A DNA stretch of 64,000 nucleotides, taken from NCBI GenBank assembly GCA_018136815.1, contig CM030932.1, positions 1,777,284 through 1,841,283 on the forward strand. Reading direction: 5' to 3'. The DNA is from Isochrysis galbana (Eukaryota; Haptophyta; Isochrysidales; Isochrysidaceae). The notes beneath the pieces are model-generated. The model was not told where the DNA came from. It did not search any database and saw only the letters and a list, made by a program, of their open reading frames with translations. This document shows, one piece after another, positions 33,127 through 43,276 of this stretch. The stretch's first letter is position 1. Each line of letters begins with the position of its first letter. The position numbers and the translations under genes are program-made.

Positions 33127-35808
33127 TCAGCCGTGGGTGGCACGTATCGGGCTGTTCGGCGCGCTAGAGGCTCGGCTGGAAAGCGGCGTCTGCCAAAAGT
33201 GTCTTCCATAGTCCACAAGGAGCTCCTCACCCTTCTGAACGTGACGTTGCGTCACTACCCCCACACACATTTCGCCCGTTCCTTGGGCGTAGTGTAGCAC
33301 AAAGGCGACATTGGGCAGGACGGCGATGCCCTTGTAGTCGTTGATAAAGCGCGTCTCATTGCCATAGTGCTCGGCGTCAATGTCAAAGCGGTGCCCTGTC
33401 TGGCGGTCGTGGACCTCAACAAGGTATCGCGAGCTGTCCTTGCCTTGCTGCAGCTTGACAAGGCCGGTGTAATTCCCGATGAGTGCGCCGCAAGGAATGC
33501 TCTCGCTTGCAAAGAGGCCGTGCTGAGGCGCAACAGGATGGTCGGGAGGAAGCGCCTTAATGATCACGCCAGCCAGACGGCGCCACCGAGACGTCTGCAG
33601 ACGAAGGGACTCCGAGCTCGAGATCATGCCGCCCTTTGAGCCACAAGCAGCAACAAACAACTCCGTGCCATCGACCGCGGAATTCCGCGCGTCTGCAACA
33701 CACGTGTCGGTGGGACGTTCGAGGCGGCCAAACGGGGGTCGCGCTGAAGTGAGGGGCACGCCTTTTGAGGTCCTATTGTGCCCCACTTTCTCGAGATTTG
33801 GCGCTGGCAGCTGCGACGCCACGGCGAGCCCTGTCATGGATCGCTCGTCTAGCCCGCCTGGGGCGACCCCGTTCTGCGCCCTCGTAAGCGCCGTAGAGGC
33901 CACCGCCACTTCGGCAGAGGGCGTGGGCGGCTCTGTGCCGTTCATGGGCACACCGACCGGCACGCCCGCTCCAGGGGCTGGGGGAGGCTCTGTCGAGCGT
34001 GGATGCATCGGTTGGTGCCATAGGATGAACGGGGTGTAGACAACCGCCTCGGGCCAATTCTCTGGCAGTCGTTGTCTACCCTCTCTTTCACGACCTCTAC
34101 TACCACGGTCGCAACCCGCAAGAGAGGTGGAGTGCACGTCTAGCGGCAGGCACGCCCAGCCCGCCCCGCGCGGGTCAAGTGACCAAGCCCAATCGGGATA
34201 GACCGCCGCTGCGCTGCTGCCTCGTTCGAACGCTGCCACAGTCGCCGGGTCGTGAATGTGGTCCACCGGCTCCCAAGTAGAACTGCCGCCTTGAGGGTCA
34301 CGCCATTTGATCAGGTACTCCGGCTGGCCGGCGCGAAGCCGCCGGGCCAATATGCGGTCAAACTCACACATGCTGGGCGTATCCTCCGCACTACCCGATA
34401 GGTTGCGATCCTTCGCGCCCGCCTTGGACCGCTTGCGTCCGACAAGCGGGCGGCCCTTGCGCTTGCGTTTGTGCCTCCGCTGCGAAGGACAACATAGAAT
34501 CTCGGCGCCTTGGGGCGCGTCGGCCGCGTCCAGCTCGGTGCGAGCCCCTGCAAAGCCTGGGTCAGCACACGCCGACAGCGATGCGCCCGCAGCAGGTGAG
34601 CCTCCCTCTCTTTGATACCCGTGCCCCGCCTTCAGCACCTGGCGCGCAGCCACCCCTTTACCAAGGCGGTGGTCCAACTGGCGGGCTAGCAGTGCTACCT
34701 TGGGCTCCGAGTAGGAGGCGATTTCCGAGAGGTATGCGGCGGCGCGCTGGGCAATATCGCGTACTCTTTCCGAAGCAAGAGGCTCACTCTGCAGCCGCTC
34801 CAGCCAGGGCAGCGCGCCGGCGGCCAACAGGGCGTGAGCGTGGTCGTGCCCAGCGTACGCCAAGTTGAGCACTGCGCGTGCTGCGCCACCACCCAATGAG
34901 GCGTTGTGCAGCATGGAGCGCTGACGGGTTACCAGCCAGCGGGTAGACGGCATCGAGAGCGTTCCACGCCGCGCCGTAAGTAGCGGCAGCAGGGCCGAGT
35001 GGATCCCGCACCTCACCAGTTCACGAGCGCCATCCGCATGGAGCGACAGGTTGGCCACGACGGCCATCGCCGCATAGCACAGTCCGACTTGTCCTCGCTC
35101 GTCTTCCGCTGAAATGCGAGGGCCGGCGGCGCTCGGGACCTCTGCCGACACCGAACTAGTCGGTGAGGCGATAGAAGGCTCCGGAAGAGCGGCCTCACCT
35201 GGCTCAAAAGCAAAAGTATATGGATGCTGCATCTCCTCGGCTGCAGACGCCCCAAATGTCTCAAGTCTATCAGGCTCATCGTAGCGCGCCCGCGGAATGC
35301 CCATCTCGTTGATGATGTCTAGGAGCAGGGGCGGGATTCGAGATTTGACGAACTTCCGTGCGCTCTGCAGCGGGCAATTCGTGAGCTGGTTCAATGCAAC
35401 GAGGACCCATTGCCTCTCCGTCAGTGTGAGGCGCTGAGGCGTAGAGGCACTTATCAGCTGGCTGAGCGCTTCGATGGCACCCGCACCGACGAGGGCGAGG
35501 GCAGCTTCGGTGTCGGCGGCGAGGACGGAAACTAGGAAGAGTGCCCTGTTTCGGTACGCGATGCGCTGGTCATTGAGGGTACCGATCACGTGCTCATGCA
35601 GCCACACGCTGTTGTCGGAGGCCTTCCGCACACTCTCCGCTTTTGCCTGCTGCAGGCACTGCACGAGCAGGGAGCGAGCGCTCTCCTGCGCATCGGGCTT
35701 GAGCTGGCCGACCTGCGCCTCTACGTTGTACCCGAGCCGCGTGAGCGCCTCGCGCGGGCCCTCCTCCTTGGCCTGGGCGAGCAGGTCGACTCGCGAACCG
35801 CGGATCAT
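33127..35808 (-). CDS. ARM-repeat, chromodomain and SET-domain protein
   Basis: An intronless minus-strand frame. The first in-frame ATG is at 35808 (893 residues); the frame is open a further 18 codons upstream without ATG. Residues about 60-360 hold armadillo-like helices ('VGAGAIEALSQLISASTPQR', 'AAMAVVANLSLHADGARELV', 'LLAAGALPWLERLQSE'). A basic stretch (RRHKRKRKGRPLVGRKR, about 435-455) suggests nuclear import. A chromodomain lies at about 478-530 (PEYLIKWRDPQGGSSTWEPV). A Pro-rich linker leads to a SET domain at about 745-872: HGLFASESIPCGALIGNYTG, then YGNETRFINDYKG, then NVAFVLHYAQ, then GEELLVDYGRHFW. The catalytic-type NxxF/INDYKG and ELLVDYG motifs are intact. No cysteine-rich pre- or post-SET is seen. 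The likely role is a chromatin lysine methyltransferase that reads a methyl mark through its chromodomain. The substrate is unknown. Confidence 0.88.
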   Translation of the reverse strand: MIRGSRVDLLAQAKEEGPREALTRLGYNVEAQVGQLKPDAQESARSLLVQCLQQAKAESVRKASDNSVWLHEHVIGTLNDQRIAYRNRALFLVSVLAADTEAALALVGAGAIEALSQLISASTPQRLTLTERQWVLVALNQLTNCPLQSARKFVKSRIPPLLLDIINEMGIPRARYDEPDRLETFGASAAEEMQHPYTFAFEPGEAALPEPSIASPTSSVSAEVPSAAGPRISAEDERGQVGLCYAAMAVVANLSLHADGARELVRCGIHSALLPLLTARRGTLSMPSTRWLVTRQRSMLHNASLGGGAARAVLNLAYAGHDHAHALLAAGALPWLERLQSEPLASERVRDIAQRAAAYLSEIASYSEPKVALLARQLDHRLGKGVAARQVLKAGHGYQREGGSPAAGASLSACADPGFAGARTELDAADAPQGAEILCCPSQRRHKRKRKGRPLVGRKRSKAGAKDRNLSGSAEDTPSMCEFDRILARRLRAGQPEYLIKWRDPQGGSSTWEPVDHIHDPATVAAFERGSSAAAVYPDWAWSLDPRGAGWACLPLDVHSTSLAGCDRGSRGREREGRQRLPENWPEAVVYTPFILWHQPMHPRSTEPPPAPGAGVPVGVPMNGTEPPTPSAEVAVASTALTRAQNGVAPGGLDERSMTGLAVASQLPAPNLEKVGHNRTSKGVPLTSARPPFGRLERPTDTCVADARNSAVDGTELFVAACGSKGGMISSSESLRLQTSRWRRLAGVIIKALPPDHPVAPQHGLFASESIPCGALIGNYTGLVKLQQGKDSSRYLVEVHDRQTGHRFDIDAEHYGNETRFINDYKGIAVLPNVAFVLHYAQGTGEMCVGVVTQRHVQKGEELLVDYGRHFWQTPLSSRASSAPNSPIRATHG

Positions 35809-36460
35809 CGCGCGGCGGGGGAGACCACCACGCTTTCCCGCCCACAGCGCACCCACGGCCAAACGAAGGGGCTGATGCCGCCCGTTATAGGAGTTATTTT
35901 TGTGTACGTTACCCCCCAGGAGCCAAGGGCCCCCCGATAGCTATCAATCATTGTTCTAGAATATCTCAATATCTCACGGCTCATGTGGTAGAACATCTCA
36001 CTGGCTAGCATCCCTAGGCAAACTCGTACCGGACGATCCATGCGCCAACCACACGCCGCATGCCCATCGCGGAGTAGGGTCTCCGTTGCCGTAGAGGTAG
36101 ATAGAGGACTCGGTCACGGTCCCACAGCACGAAGTTTATACTTGTACTCCCACAACAACAACAAGCAACAAGAAAGCTCGGACGCTACCCATCCCGCATC
36201 GCCCAAGCCCCAAGCCCACATAACAAAGGGCGTGCGAAACACAAACAACATTCCAAACGCAGTAATCCTGGCACCCTGACCCTGACCCCCCTAGCCCCTA
36301 GCCCCCCCTAGGAGAACAGGAGAACAGGGCCCGGACTGCGGTCTGCGGTCTAAGGTCTGAGTGCCTCCGCCTCCACCTAGCGAAAACGCCGACCTCGACC
36401 TCCTCCCAAGGGGGCGGCCTTGGCTTCGGCTCACTTATAGAAACGGCGGCGCCTCGTGCC
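35809..36460. other. Upstream of SET gene, no supported gene
   Basis: It contains a degraded leader motif GAAGTTTATACTTG (36130-36143) like the LINE 5' leader, then ACAACAACAAGCAACAAG. Nothing coding is recognised. Confidence 0.45.
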
Positions 36461-37480
36461 TGTGGAGATGGACTGTTCCCAGGATCCGGGTAAGGCTCCT
36501 GAGACTCCATCCTTGGCAACCCACGCGTCCGTAGGCGGCCTATCAACTTGGGTAGCGGGTGAAGATACTTGGGAAGGCTTGGGCACGGGTGCAGTGGTGA
36601 CGGGGTCCGCGCGCGGCGGCGAGGGCGGATTTGGCGGTGCAGAAGGCGGTGGTGGGTCCATAGGAACAGATTGGATCAATCTCTAGTGGGTGATTTCTAG
36701 CGAGAGACCACACACAACTCAGTAGGGGCTCAAGGGTACGAGGGGTCACGGCATGGCTTCGATCGCAGAGCGCTACGACGGTTGCTGGGTGCGTACGAAG
36801 ACACGCCACACCACTTTCTAACATAAACAAGGGCAACACGTAATAAACACGGGAGCGAATGCCACGGTGGGTCAACAGAGAGAGCAAAGAAGGAACCAAT
36901 TGGCCAGAAGAGAACTCGTCGTCTCGTCGTCCTAGAGAAGGATTGCACACAGAAAAGGCGCGAAAGGGATTCATCCATGCTTAGTGAAGATCCTACAAGA
37001 TTCATCGGCGAATAGCGTCTCAACGCGAGCACAGCGGCGTGCACTTTACCTATAGCTTTTCGTAGCTTAGCCATGGAGTAGCTGGTAGACTTAAAAAGTC
37101 TAGAAGCTTACAGAGGTGTTAGACTTACAGAGTCTAGATGCTTGAGGTTCTTGAGGGTGTACTTTAGCAAGCAAGATGCTCGCTACTTCCTTGGTCTTCA
37201 TCGACACGTGCTTACTACTCCCTTGATCTCCATGCCTGGGTGATCAGTCCAGAGCTAGAGCATATTATTCATATTCCGAGTAGAAAGAAGCCTGTAGAAG
37301 CTGCTTGGCCACGTGGGTATAATGGTAGACCAACATTGAATGAAGTGTAGTGATTGATAGAAGCGTGGAGACGTCGTAGACGTAGAGATAGACATAAGAA
37401 CGAAGATTGATGATTTACCATCGCGGTTATAACGGTAGAGCGGAAAATAGCGAAATAGCCTGCAGAGGCTCGCGAATGCG
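36461..37480 (-). repeat. Inverted copy of the 931-1949 element segment
   Basis: Reverse-complement match to 931-1949, with the same TG start (at 37480 on this strand) and the same first codons of the gag-like ORF (MDPPPPSAPPNPPSPP). Differences are scattered substitutions and one Ser/Thr-rich change. The copy stops just after the first about 65 gag codons, so it is 3'-truncated relative to the first copy. Confidence 0.65.
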
Positions 37481-38035
37481 ACAGTGCCGTAGCGAATGAG
37501 AGGGGCGACTCTGTGATCCTGTATCCTGTTGTATCCTGTATCCTGTGTCCCTCCCTCGCCTTTGGGGCGCTCCTTGTCCTTGATCAATCCGCATTCCTAA
37601 TTCCTCCGAACAGCTTTTGACTTTTGATTGAGGCGGTGTTTCGTATCGCTTGGCGAGAGGCGCGGCTCGGGCGGCGACTGACCACTGACGATGGAAACAA
37701 CAGCGCATCAAGCATCAAGTCCGGTAAGATCAAGCAGGAAGCAGGAAGCAAGGAACGAGAAGCTGGGTGATTTCGACGAGGGTTCGGCGCGCAGCCTGGC
37801 CGATTGGCGTGACCATCCGGGTGGGACATTTTGTATTTGGTATCTGGTGGGGTCCCCCATCCGGATGGCTCGTCAAAAACGGGCACGCAGCGCGCCCGGT
37901 CTCGACTTGAAGTTGTGAGCTTTTCAAGCTTTTGCGATTTTAGCGTCTTTTGTCTTTTTTTGATTACGTTTTGTTGTGGGGGTCCAAGGGGGGGTCCGGG
38001 TCCTAATGGGCCCCGGATATGTGCTAAAAAAACCT
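37481..38035 (-). repeat. TATCCTG tandem and inverted dispersed repeat
   Basis: 37517-37550 repeats TATCCTG several times. From about 37760 to 37990 the sequence matches the reverse complement of 10012-10290 ('CGCGCCCGGTCTCGACTTGA', 'GATTTTAGCGTCTTTTG', 'ACGTTTTGTTGTGGG'). No gene. Confidence 0.55.
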
Positions 38036-38580
38036 TTCAATATTCTTACCGCACTCGCGGCGAATGGAACCACCACTACCTACTACACGTAGTACGTAGC
38101 ATACTTTCAACACCCCCACTCCCCCGGCCCTTCTCCCCCCGCCATCAGGCGGCTCCCCCCGTACACTACTAGGGGGATAGGGATGAAGGGCTTAGATATG
38201 GTCCGGTGGCCCGCGCCCCCCCCGGTGATCTTTCTCCCCCTTCCTCCTGTGTCTCCGAGTGGGCGGCCGACTCTGTCCCGACGTCCGACGTCCCGACTTA
38301 TCTTGTAAACAGGGGCGGGACTTACCAATTTTTCGGTGGGCGGAGCTCGAGCTCCGCCCACCCCCTTCTCCGCGCTCTCTCTCCCCTCTCCTGCGACACG
38401 CGCGACGGCGCGCCTGCGGCAGGCCTCCAGCTGCCCTCTGGCGACCCCTGGAGGCTCATGGAGGCCAGCTCAGGGGGCAGAGGAGGCTGGGGCTGGGCCC
38501 TGTCCTCCCCGGCCTCTCCCTCGCTGGCGCTCCTGGGCTCCTGGGCCTCTGGGGCCCCCACGTTGCACCTGTCTAGGGCC
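38036..38580 (+). repeat. Family-B long element, plus copy
   Basis: Partner of 31345-31892. It starts AATATTCTTACCGCACTCGC and ends in 'GCTCCTGGGCCTCTGGGGCC'. The GC-rich hairpin GTGGGCGGAGCTCGAGCTCC near 38336-38356 is self-complementary. Non-coding. Confidence 0.7.
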
Positions 38581-39234
38581 CCGGAAATGTGCTAGTTGGG
38601 TGTATTGGGAACTTTCTACCGAAAAAAATCCTCAAATTTCCTCAATTCTGAGATGGTCACCCTAATAAAAAACACTGTTTGACCGCCCTAGAGGAGGCGG
38701 GGGTGCCAACAACCAACAACATGACGAACACTCGTCAGTGATCACGCACGACCGCCGGGCTGGAAGAGTTTTCGGGGCGCGCACAGCTCAATCGCAATCG
38801 CCGACTAGGGACTCTGTTGCTCATGACTGACGGCTACCGTCCTGCAGCCTGCAGCACTAAGCACTAAGGTTAGCGAGTCCGTTAAAGAGTTCAGACTCCC
38901 ACAACATGAAAACCCTGATGACGAAAGAAAACGTAATGTATTTACTAAAGAGTTGCAACATGTCAAGGTCAAGGTCGGGCGGCTCGCGGTTGCGGTCGCG
39001 CCGTCTCTCGCGCGCGCTCTCTGACTTTGGGGGTAGGTCGCTGACCTTGTTTTTCAACCCTCTCTCTGGCTCAACCACTTCCTCGCGCCGTGGCGCCTCG
39101 AGCGAGCGGCCTGACACGGAGGTCAAGGAACTCGCCGCCAGCCACCTGCAGTACGGAGAGGGCGTGGAGCAGGTCAACCGATCTTGCTTGCTGAGATCAG
39201 ACCCTGGTGGCCACCACGAAGACAGGGTGAGGAG
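38581..39234. other. Upstream of GH7-like gene
   Basis: Contains TGTTTGACCGCCCTA at 38676. Otherwise ordinary sequence; an upstream in-frame extension of the GH7-like ORF reaches 39184. Confidence 0.4.
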
Positions 39235-40515
39235 ATGGTGGGGCTATGCTGCCGGGCGGTCCAGTTGGCGGCGCTGCTGCATGGCGTCGCAAGGCCTGTT
39301 TCCGCTGCGAGGCCGCCGCGACAAAGATTTCCCTTTGGTGGAAACTCTCATGCTGGATTTGTCGCGGAAGCATGGAACGACGGCTATGCCTCGATGGCAG
39401 CGGATGGCGCACTGCGTGTGACGGGCAACGCGCGGCTCTATCTAGTCGAGGACACATTCGATGGCCTCGAGCCCCTGCCTTGGACCGGCTACGCGTACCA
39501 ACATCTGCGGCTAAGTGGACAACAGCTCAGATTCACGGTGGATTTGAGCAACGTGCAATGCTCTTGCAATGCGGCGATCTATCTGGTGGCAATGAGCCAA
39601 CCCTCAGGGGACGAGTCCGGCTATTGTGATATTATGTCTTCGACGCCTTGTAGGGAGATTGACCTGATTGAAGCAAACGCTCACGCCATGCAGAGCGCTG
39701 TCCACATGCGCACGGGACACGGGGTCGACGGCACCTGCAATGCCGATGGCTGCGCCGGGAATCTTGGGCGGGAATCCAGTACGCAGCACCTCTTTGGGCC
39801 TGGCGCCAAGATCGACACATATCGGCCCTTTGACGTTGTGTCAGCCTTTCCTCAAGAGGGGGGGATGCTGGTCGATCTCCACCAAGACGGCGTGGTTGTG
39901 CGCGCCTTCGATTCAGCGGTGCACGGCAACTCGCCCATGGGCGACGGTATGTCACGTCTTGATGTTGATGAGATGCGACGTGGCATGGATTCAGGAATGG
40001 CACTTGTGGTCTCATTATGGAGCAGTGATGAACTCGGTTGGCTGGATGGTGGCTGTTTGCCGAGATGCGAACTCTCACAGACTTCCTTTTCAGTCAGCGC
40101 CTTTGAAGTGGGGCCAATCCCCTCACCTCCACCACCGCCGCCGTCACCACCACCGCCACCCTCTCCAACACCACCGCCCTCTCCGCCGCCCTCAGCATCT
40201 CATTTGCAGCCGCAAACGCCATCGCCGTCGCCATCGCCTGCCGCAAAGGTGTCGTCCGTGACAACAGGTCTGATTCTGGTTGCCCTGGCACTGGGCAGTC
40301 TCCTTGCCGGGCTGTTGTGCGTCTACACTTCTGACCGTTCGCATGCACATGACGTCTGCTTCCCGCGCCCGAGGCCGAGGGCTCCTGAGCGCTTTCGCCG
40401 GCCTTGGCGTCACAGCCGCCAGCCAGTTGTGGAATTGAAGTCGCCACCGCGTGTCCGCAACAACCGGGAAGAAAAGCAGGCGAGGAAGCTCCTCTCTGCA
40501 TTTGGAGACGGATAG
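39235..40515 (+). CDS. GH7-like glycoside hydrolase with C-terminal membrane anchor
   Basis: Single exon. The ATG at 39235 gives 426 residues and a signal-peptide-like start (MVGLCCRAVQLAALLHGVAR, then PVSA). An earlier in-frame ATG at 39184 would bury that signal. The GH7 (cellobiohydrolase/endoglucanase family) core is read from 'LRFTVDLSNVQCSCNAAIYL', 'GYCDIMSSTPCREIDLIEAN' with E141-x-D143-x-x-E146 matching the GH7 catalytic E-x-D-x-x-E, and 'TCNADGCAGN' followed by 'GPGAKIDTYRPFDVVSAF'. Tryptophan of the usual EMDIWEAN is replaced by Ile. A Pro/Ser linker (about 295-340) leads to a 22-residue hydrophobic helix (about 343-365) and a basic cytoplasmic tail. Inference: a surface-anchored enzyme acting on beta-1,4-glucan or a related scale polysaccharide. 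Family calling is by motif only. Confidence 0.75.
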   Translation: MVGLCCRAVQLAALLHGVARPVSAARPPRQRFPFGGNSHAGFVAEAWNDGYASMAADGALRVTGNARLYLVEDTFDGLEPLPWTGYAYQHLRLSGQQLRFTVDLSNVQCSCNAAIYLVAMSQPSGDESGYCDIMSSTPCREIDLIEANAHAMQSAVHMRTGHGVDGTCNADGCAGNLGRESSTQHLFGPGAKIDTYRPFDVVSAFPQEGGMLVDLHQDGVVVRAFDSAVHGNSPMGDGMSRLDVDEMRRGMDSGMALVVSLWSSDELGWLDGGCLPRCELSQTSFSVSAFEVGPIPSPPPPPPSPPPPPSPTPPPSPPPSASHLQPQTPSPSPSPAAKVSSVTTGLILVALALGSLLAGLLCVYTSDRSHAHDVCFPRPRPRAPERFRRPWRHSRQPVVELKSPPRVRNNREEKQARKLLSAFGDG

Positions 40516-40784
40516 TGCATTCGGGGCCTAGCGCATGTTTATACATCGTACACTTCAAGTCAAGAGAAAGCTCTTATTCAAGAAAATCCTTCCCTATTTT
40601 AGTAGTCACGGGCCTTCCAGCCCGCTCAAGGCCCACCTAGTCCTATGTCCTAGTACCCCCGCCGATGCTAACCCTAACATCATTACCTAATGTGAATTCT
40701 GAAATCCTAACCCCTACCCCCAACGCCGTAACCGTATCGCTAACTAACTCCAATGCCGCCTTGCTTAGGGCCAGACCTGAAAAG
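40516..40784. other. 3' flank of GH7-like gene
   Basis: AT-richer sequence with 'CTAACCCCTACCCCCAACGC'. Nothing else recognised. Confidence 0.45.
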
Positions 40785-41020
40785 CATGTAAAAAACATCT
40801 GAAGATTCCGGGCTAACACCTACTACGGACCTAGTACCCACGACCTCTCTACTAGCTGACACCGCCACCATGTCCCTACGCCCCCCCTCGTTCCCTTCCC
40901 CCCTTAGTTCCTCCTTTTCTTCGGTTTCAGGGGTCCGGCCCACCGGCCCATGTGCATGCACTACCTTGTTGGGCTTGGTGCCTGGTTCAAAGTGTGGAGT
41001 CCGGGCAGGCCTTTTGCCTT
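40785..41020 (-). repeat. LINE 3' end, minus orientation
   Basis: It starts AAAACATCTGAAGATTCCGG, followed by 'GCTAACACCTACTACGGACC', the C-rich/CTTCGGTTTCAGGGG block and 'GTGCATGCACTACCTTG'. It matches 56940-57130 most closely. Confidence 0.7.
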
Positions 41021-41403
41021 TTGGTTGGCTACTTGTTCCTGTGGTTGGGACGATCGTGTGCCTAAGATTCTAGATGTGATGCGTTAACCTCCTAGCGCTT
41101 GGCGCGTTGGTTCGTGAGTGTGTTCCGGTCTTTCAGTCTATGCTTTCTTTGGAGGTTCTTCCATCTACAACGTGCCGCCACCCCCAAACCCAAACCGGTA
41201 TACGGTATACCGGTGGCCATTGCGATTGCGAGGAGCTGGGCTCTAACTAGTGACTAACCTATCATCGTTGCCTCGTTGTCCAATCTAAAAACGGTTTGAG
41301 GTCTGACTTCGTTCAAGTCTATCCTTTTCTTCGGCTGTCTACCCATTCGTGCTTGGGCCGTCCTAGCCCTAGCCGAGTCTGTCATATTCGTATTGGCAAA
41401 TAA
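41021..41403. other. Unassigned, possibly LINE 3'-region remnant
   Basis: 41290-41390 includes 'CGTTCAAGTCTATCCTTTTC' and 'GGGCCGTCCTAGCC', which resemble 57395-57455 at the end of the LINE ORF2. It is probably a decayed continuation of the copy at 40785-41020. No open frame survives. Confidence 0.4.
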
Positions 41404-41520
41404 CAACTAAGTTTATTTATACTTGGTCGCGATGGAGCGCGCCGCCGCGACTCCCCTCTCCTTCGGGCCCTTCATTCCTTTGTCTTTGGTATCGGGGGGG
41501 GGGGGGGGGGGGGGCGTGCA
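41404..41520 (+). repeat. Chimeric LINE piece: 5' leader and ORF1 start joined to an inverted 3' UTR
   Basis: 41404-41430 is the leader (AACTAAGTTTATTTATACTT), followed by ATGGAGCGCGCC and about ten ORF1 codons (MERAAATPLSFGP). At about 41470 it switches to 'TTCATTCCTTTGTCTTTGGT', which is the family 3' UTR in the opposite orientation, ending in a long G-run (41496-41512). Confidence 0.65.
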
Positions 41521-43276
41521 CTACGTCGGGCCAAGCGCGCGGGCTGGGGCAGACCTGTTGTCGGGTGTTCCTGTGGCAAACACGTAAACCGCCTTCTGCA
41601 GCTATCTTATCGTGTCCCGGGGGGTCTCTGCCCCCGCCTTTTGGCTCTTTTTCGTCTGCCGCCGCTCTTTCGCGGTGTCCGCCTGCCGCGCGGTGTGTCA
41701 TCCTGCAAACATGTCGTAAACAAGCGTGAGTATTACCTTTTTCTGGGCCGGATCGTGTCTCGTGTCTCGTGTCGTCGTTTTTTTGTCGTTCTTTCTTCGT
41801 CATTCTCTTCGTTCTCCTACGGACGCGTGACGCGTGATGCCTGCGCGCGCCATGGCCATGGCCCCCCTCTAGCCTCTAGGGGCCCCTCGAGGCCCTTTAG
41901 GGGGCCAGCTGGGGTAGCTCAGGGGGCAGTGGAGGCTGGGGCAGTGCCCTAGCCTCTCCTGCCTCTCCCTCGCTCGCCTCGCTAGCCCTGGGTGCCGGTT
42001 AAAATGAGGGAGTGACCGGGCTAACTCAAGACTCATGTTGATACACTTCTCGTTTTCACCCCACTCTTGTGGGCCACAATCACCTACAACTCAGTGCCCT
42101 GCCTTGGGCCCTCTTCCAACATTTCACTCCCTCTCCCACTCCCTCTTGCAACTACAACCAACCCAAGAAGCACAACCCCCCTCGCCCTCTGTTTCAAGCA
42201 CCAAAAATTTCGACTCAAGACAAGAGGGAGGATATGTCTTGAGGCGGCGTCGCTGCCCATGCCTAGCGCAAGGGTATAGCGCCCCCACTCAGACATCTCC
42301 TTCCCCACAGCTCCTCTCTGAGGAGTTGCTCCTCTCCCTCCCATTAGGCCCCCTTGCCTGCGAGACCAGAACAGGATCCTGGCGTGGGGGGCTGTTTGAG
42401 TGTGGAGGGAGGGGCGCTCCAGCTAGCGCAAGTAGAAAGCTAGTGAAGAGCTGGGTGGCATAAGGGGGAAGGGTGCTTGCGCTTGCCGCGGCAGGACGTC
42501 CTGTCTTGAGTTAGTGCTAGTTCCGTTCCTTTGCCGCGCCGCGACCCATAAAAATTTGTTAAAAATTTACTAGTACTAGTGTGGGTGTGCTGGGGCCATA
42601 TGTTGTTCATTTTAGTGTGATAGTGTGATGTATTGATCACTTTCGGATAGTCTTACTCTTTTATCTCTTTAGTCTTTAGCGAAACGCGCCTTGTGACGAA
42701 TCGTTTTGTCTTCCGGTTCTTGGCGATCCGGCGCGCGGCGCTCGTTTTTGCCTTTCGCCTTTCCTAGGGCTAGGGCTAGGTAGGGTGTCCATCGTGTGTT
42801 GGAGCCGATACGAGATCCCACAACTCTAGGCTCTAGGAATGGCGTTTTTTGTATTTTGCTGCCTTCGTGGTCGAAGACCTCCGGGAGGTCTTCTTTCTAT
42901 AAGTATTGTGCGCAATCTTCCTTGCAAGGTCCTTGGTATAAGGTGTAAGGGATGGTGAAACCGTCGTCCGTCGTGCTTGAAAACGTTGTGCACCACGTGC
43001 GATGGTAGCTTTTCCCTTAGCCTTATCCATGGGGTGCGCGTGATCGGTGGCGGAGTATGTGGGTTGTGCCACAGCGGTTGTGATGGTGCACCCTCGCTCG
43101 ATAAGCGCTAAGGCGACACTCACTCTAATGCTTCTACGAGTACTCGCGTGGGGTGGATCATGCTTTTGCGTTGGCGCTGTCTAAGTAAGTAGTGCAATCC
43201 AACACTACCAAAAGACATAACAGCCTTCCTTCACCCATCGGAACGCTTGAAGGGCATGTCTGCGCGTCTCAGTTCA
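41521..43276. other. No firm gene; repeat remnants
   Basis: 41860-42000 is a degraded piece of the family-B long element (CAGCTCAGGGGGCAG-like core). A basic 96-codon frame on the minus strand (43123-42833; 'LARKIAHNTYRKKTSRRSST') has no recognised family. A part near 43040-43110 resembles 11590-11640 ('GGGTTGT.CCACA..GGTTG.GATGG'), so it may be transposon-derived. The 42035-42463 plus-strand frame looks composition-driven. Confidence 0.35.

Noticed and set aside
42035-42463. 142-codon plus-strand frame
   Set aside because: Ser/Pro/Leu-rich with no domain or splice context.
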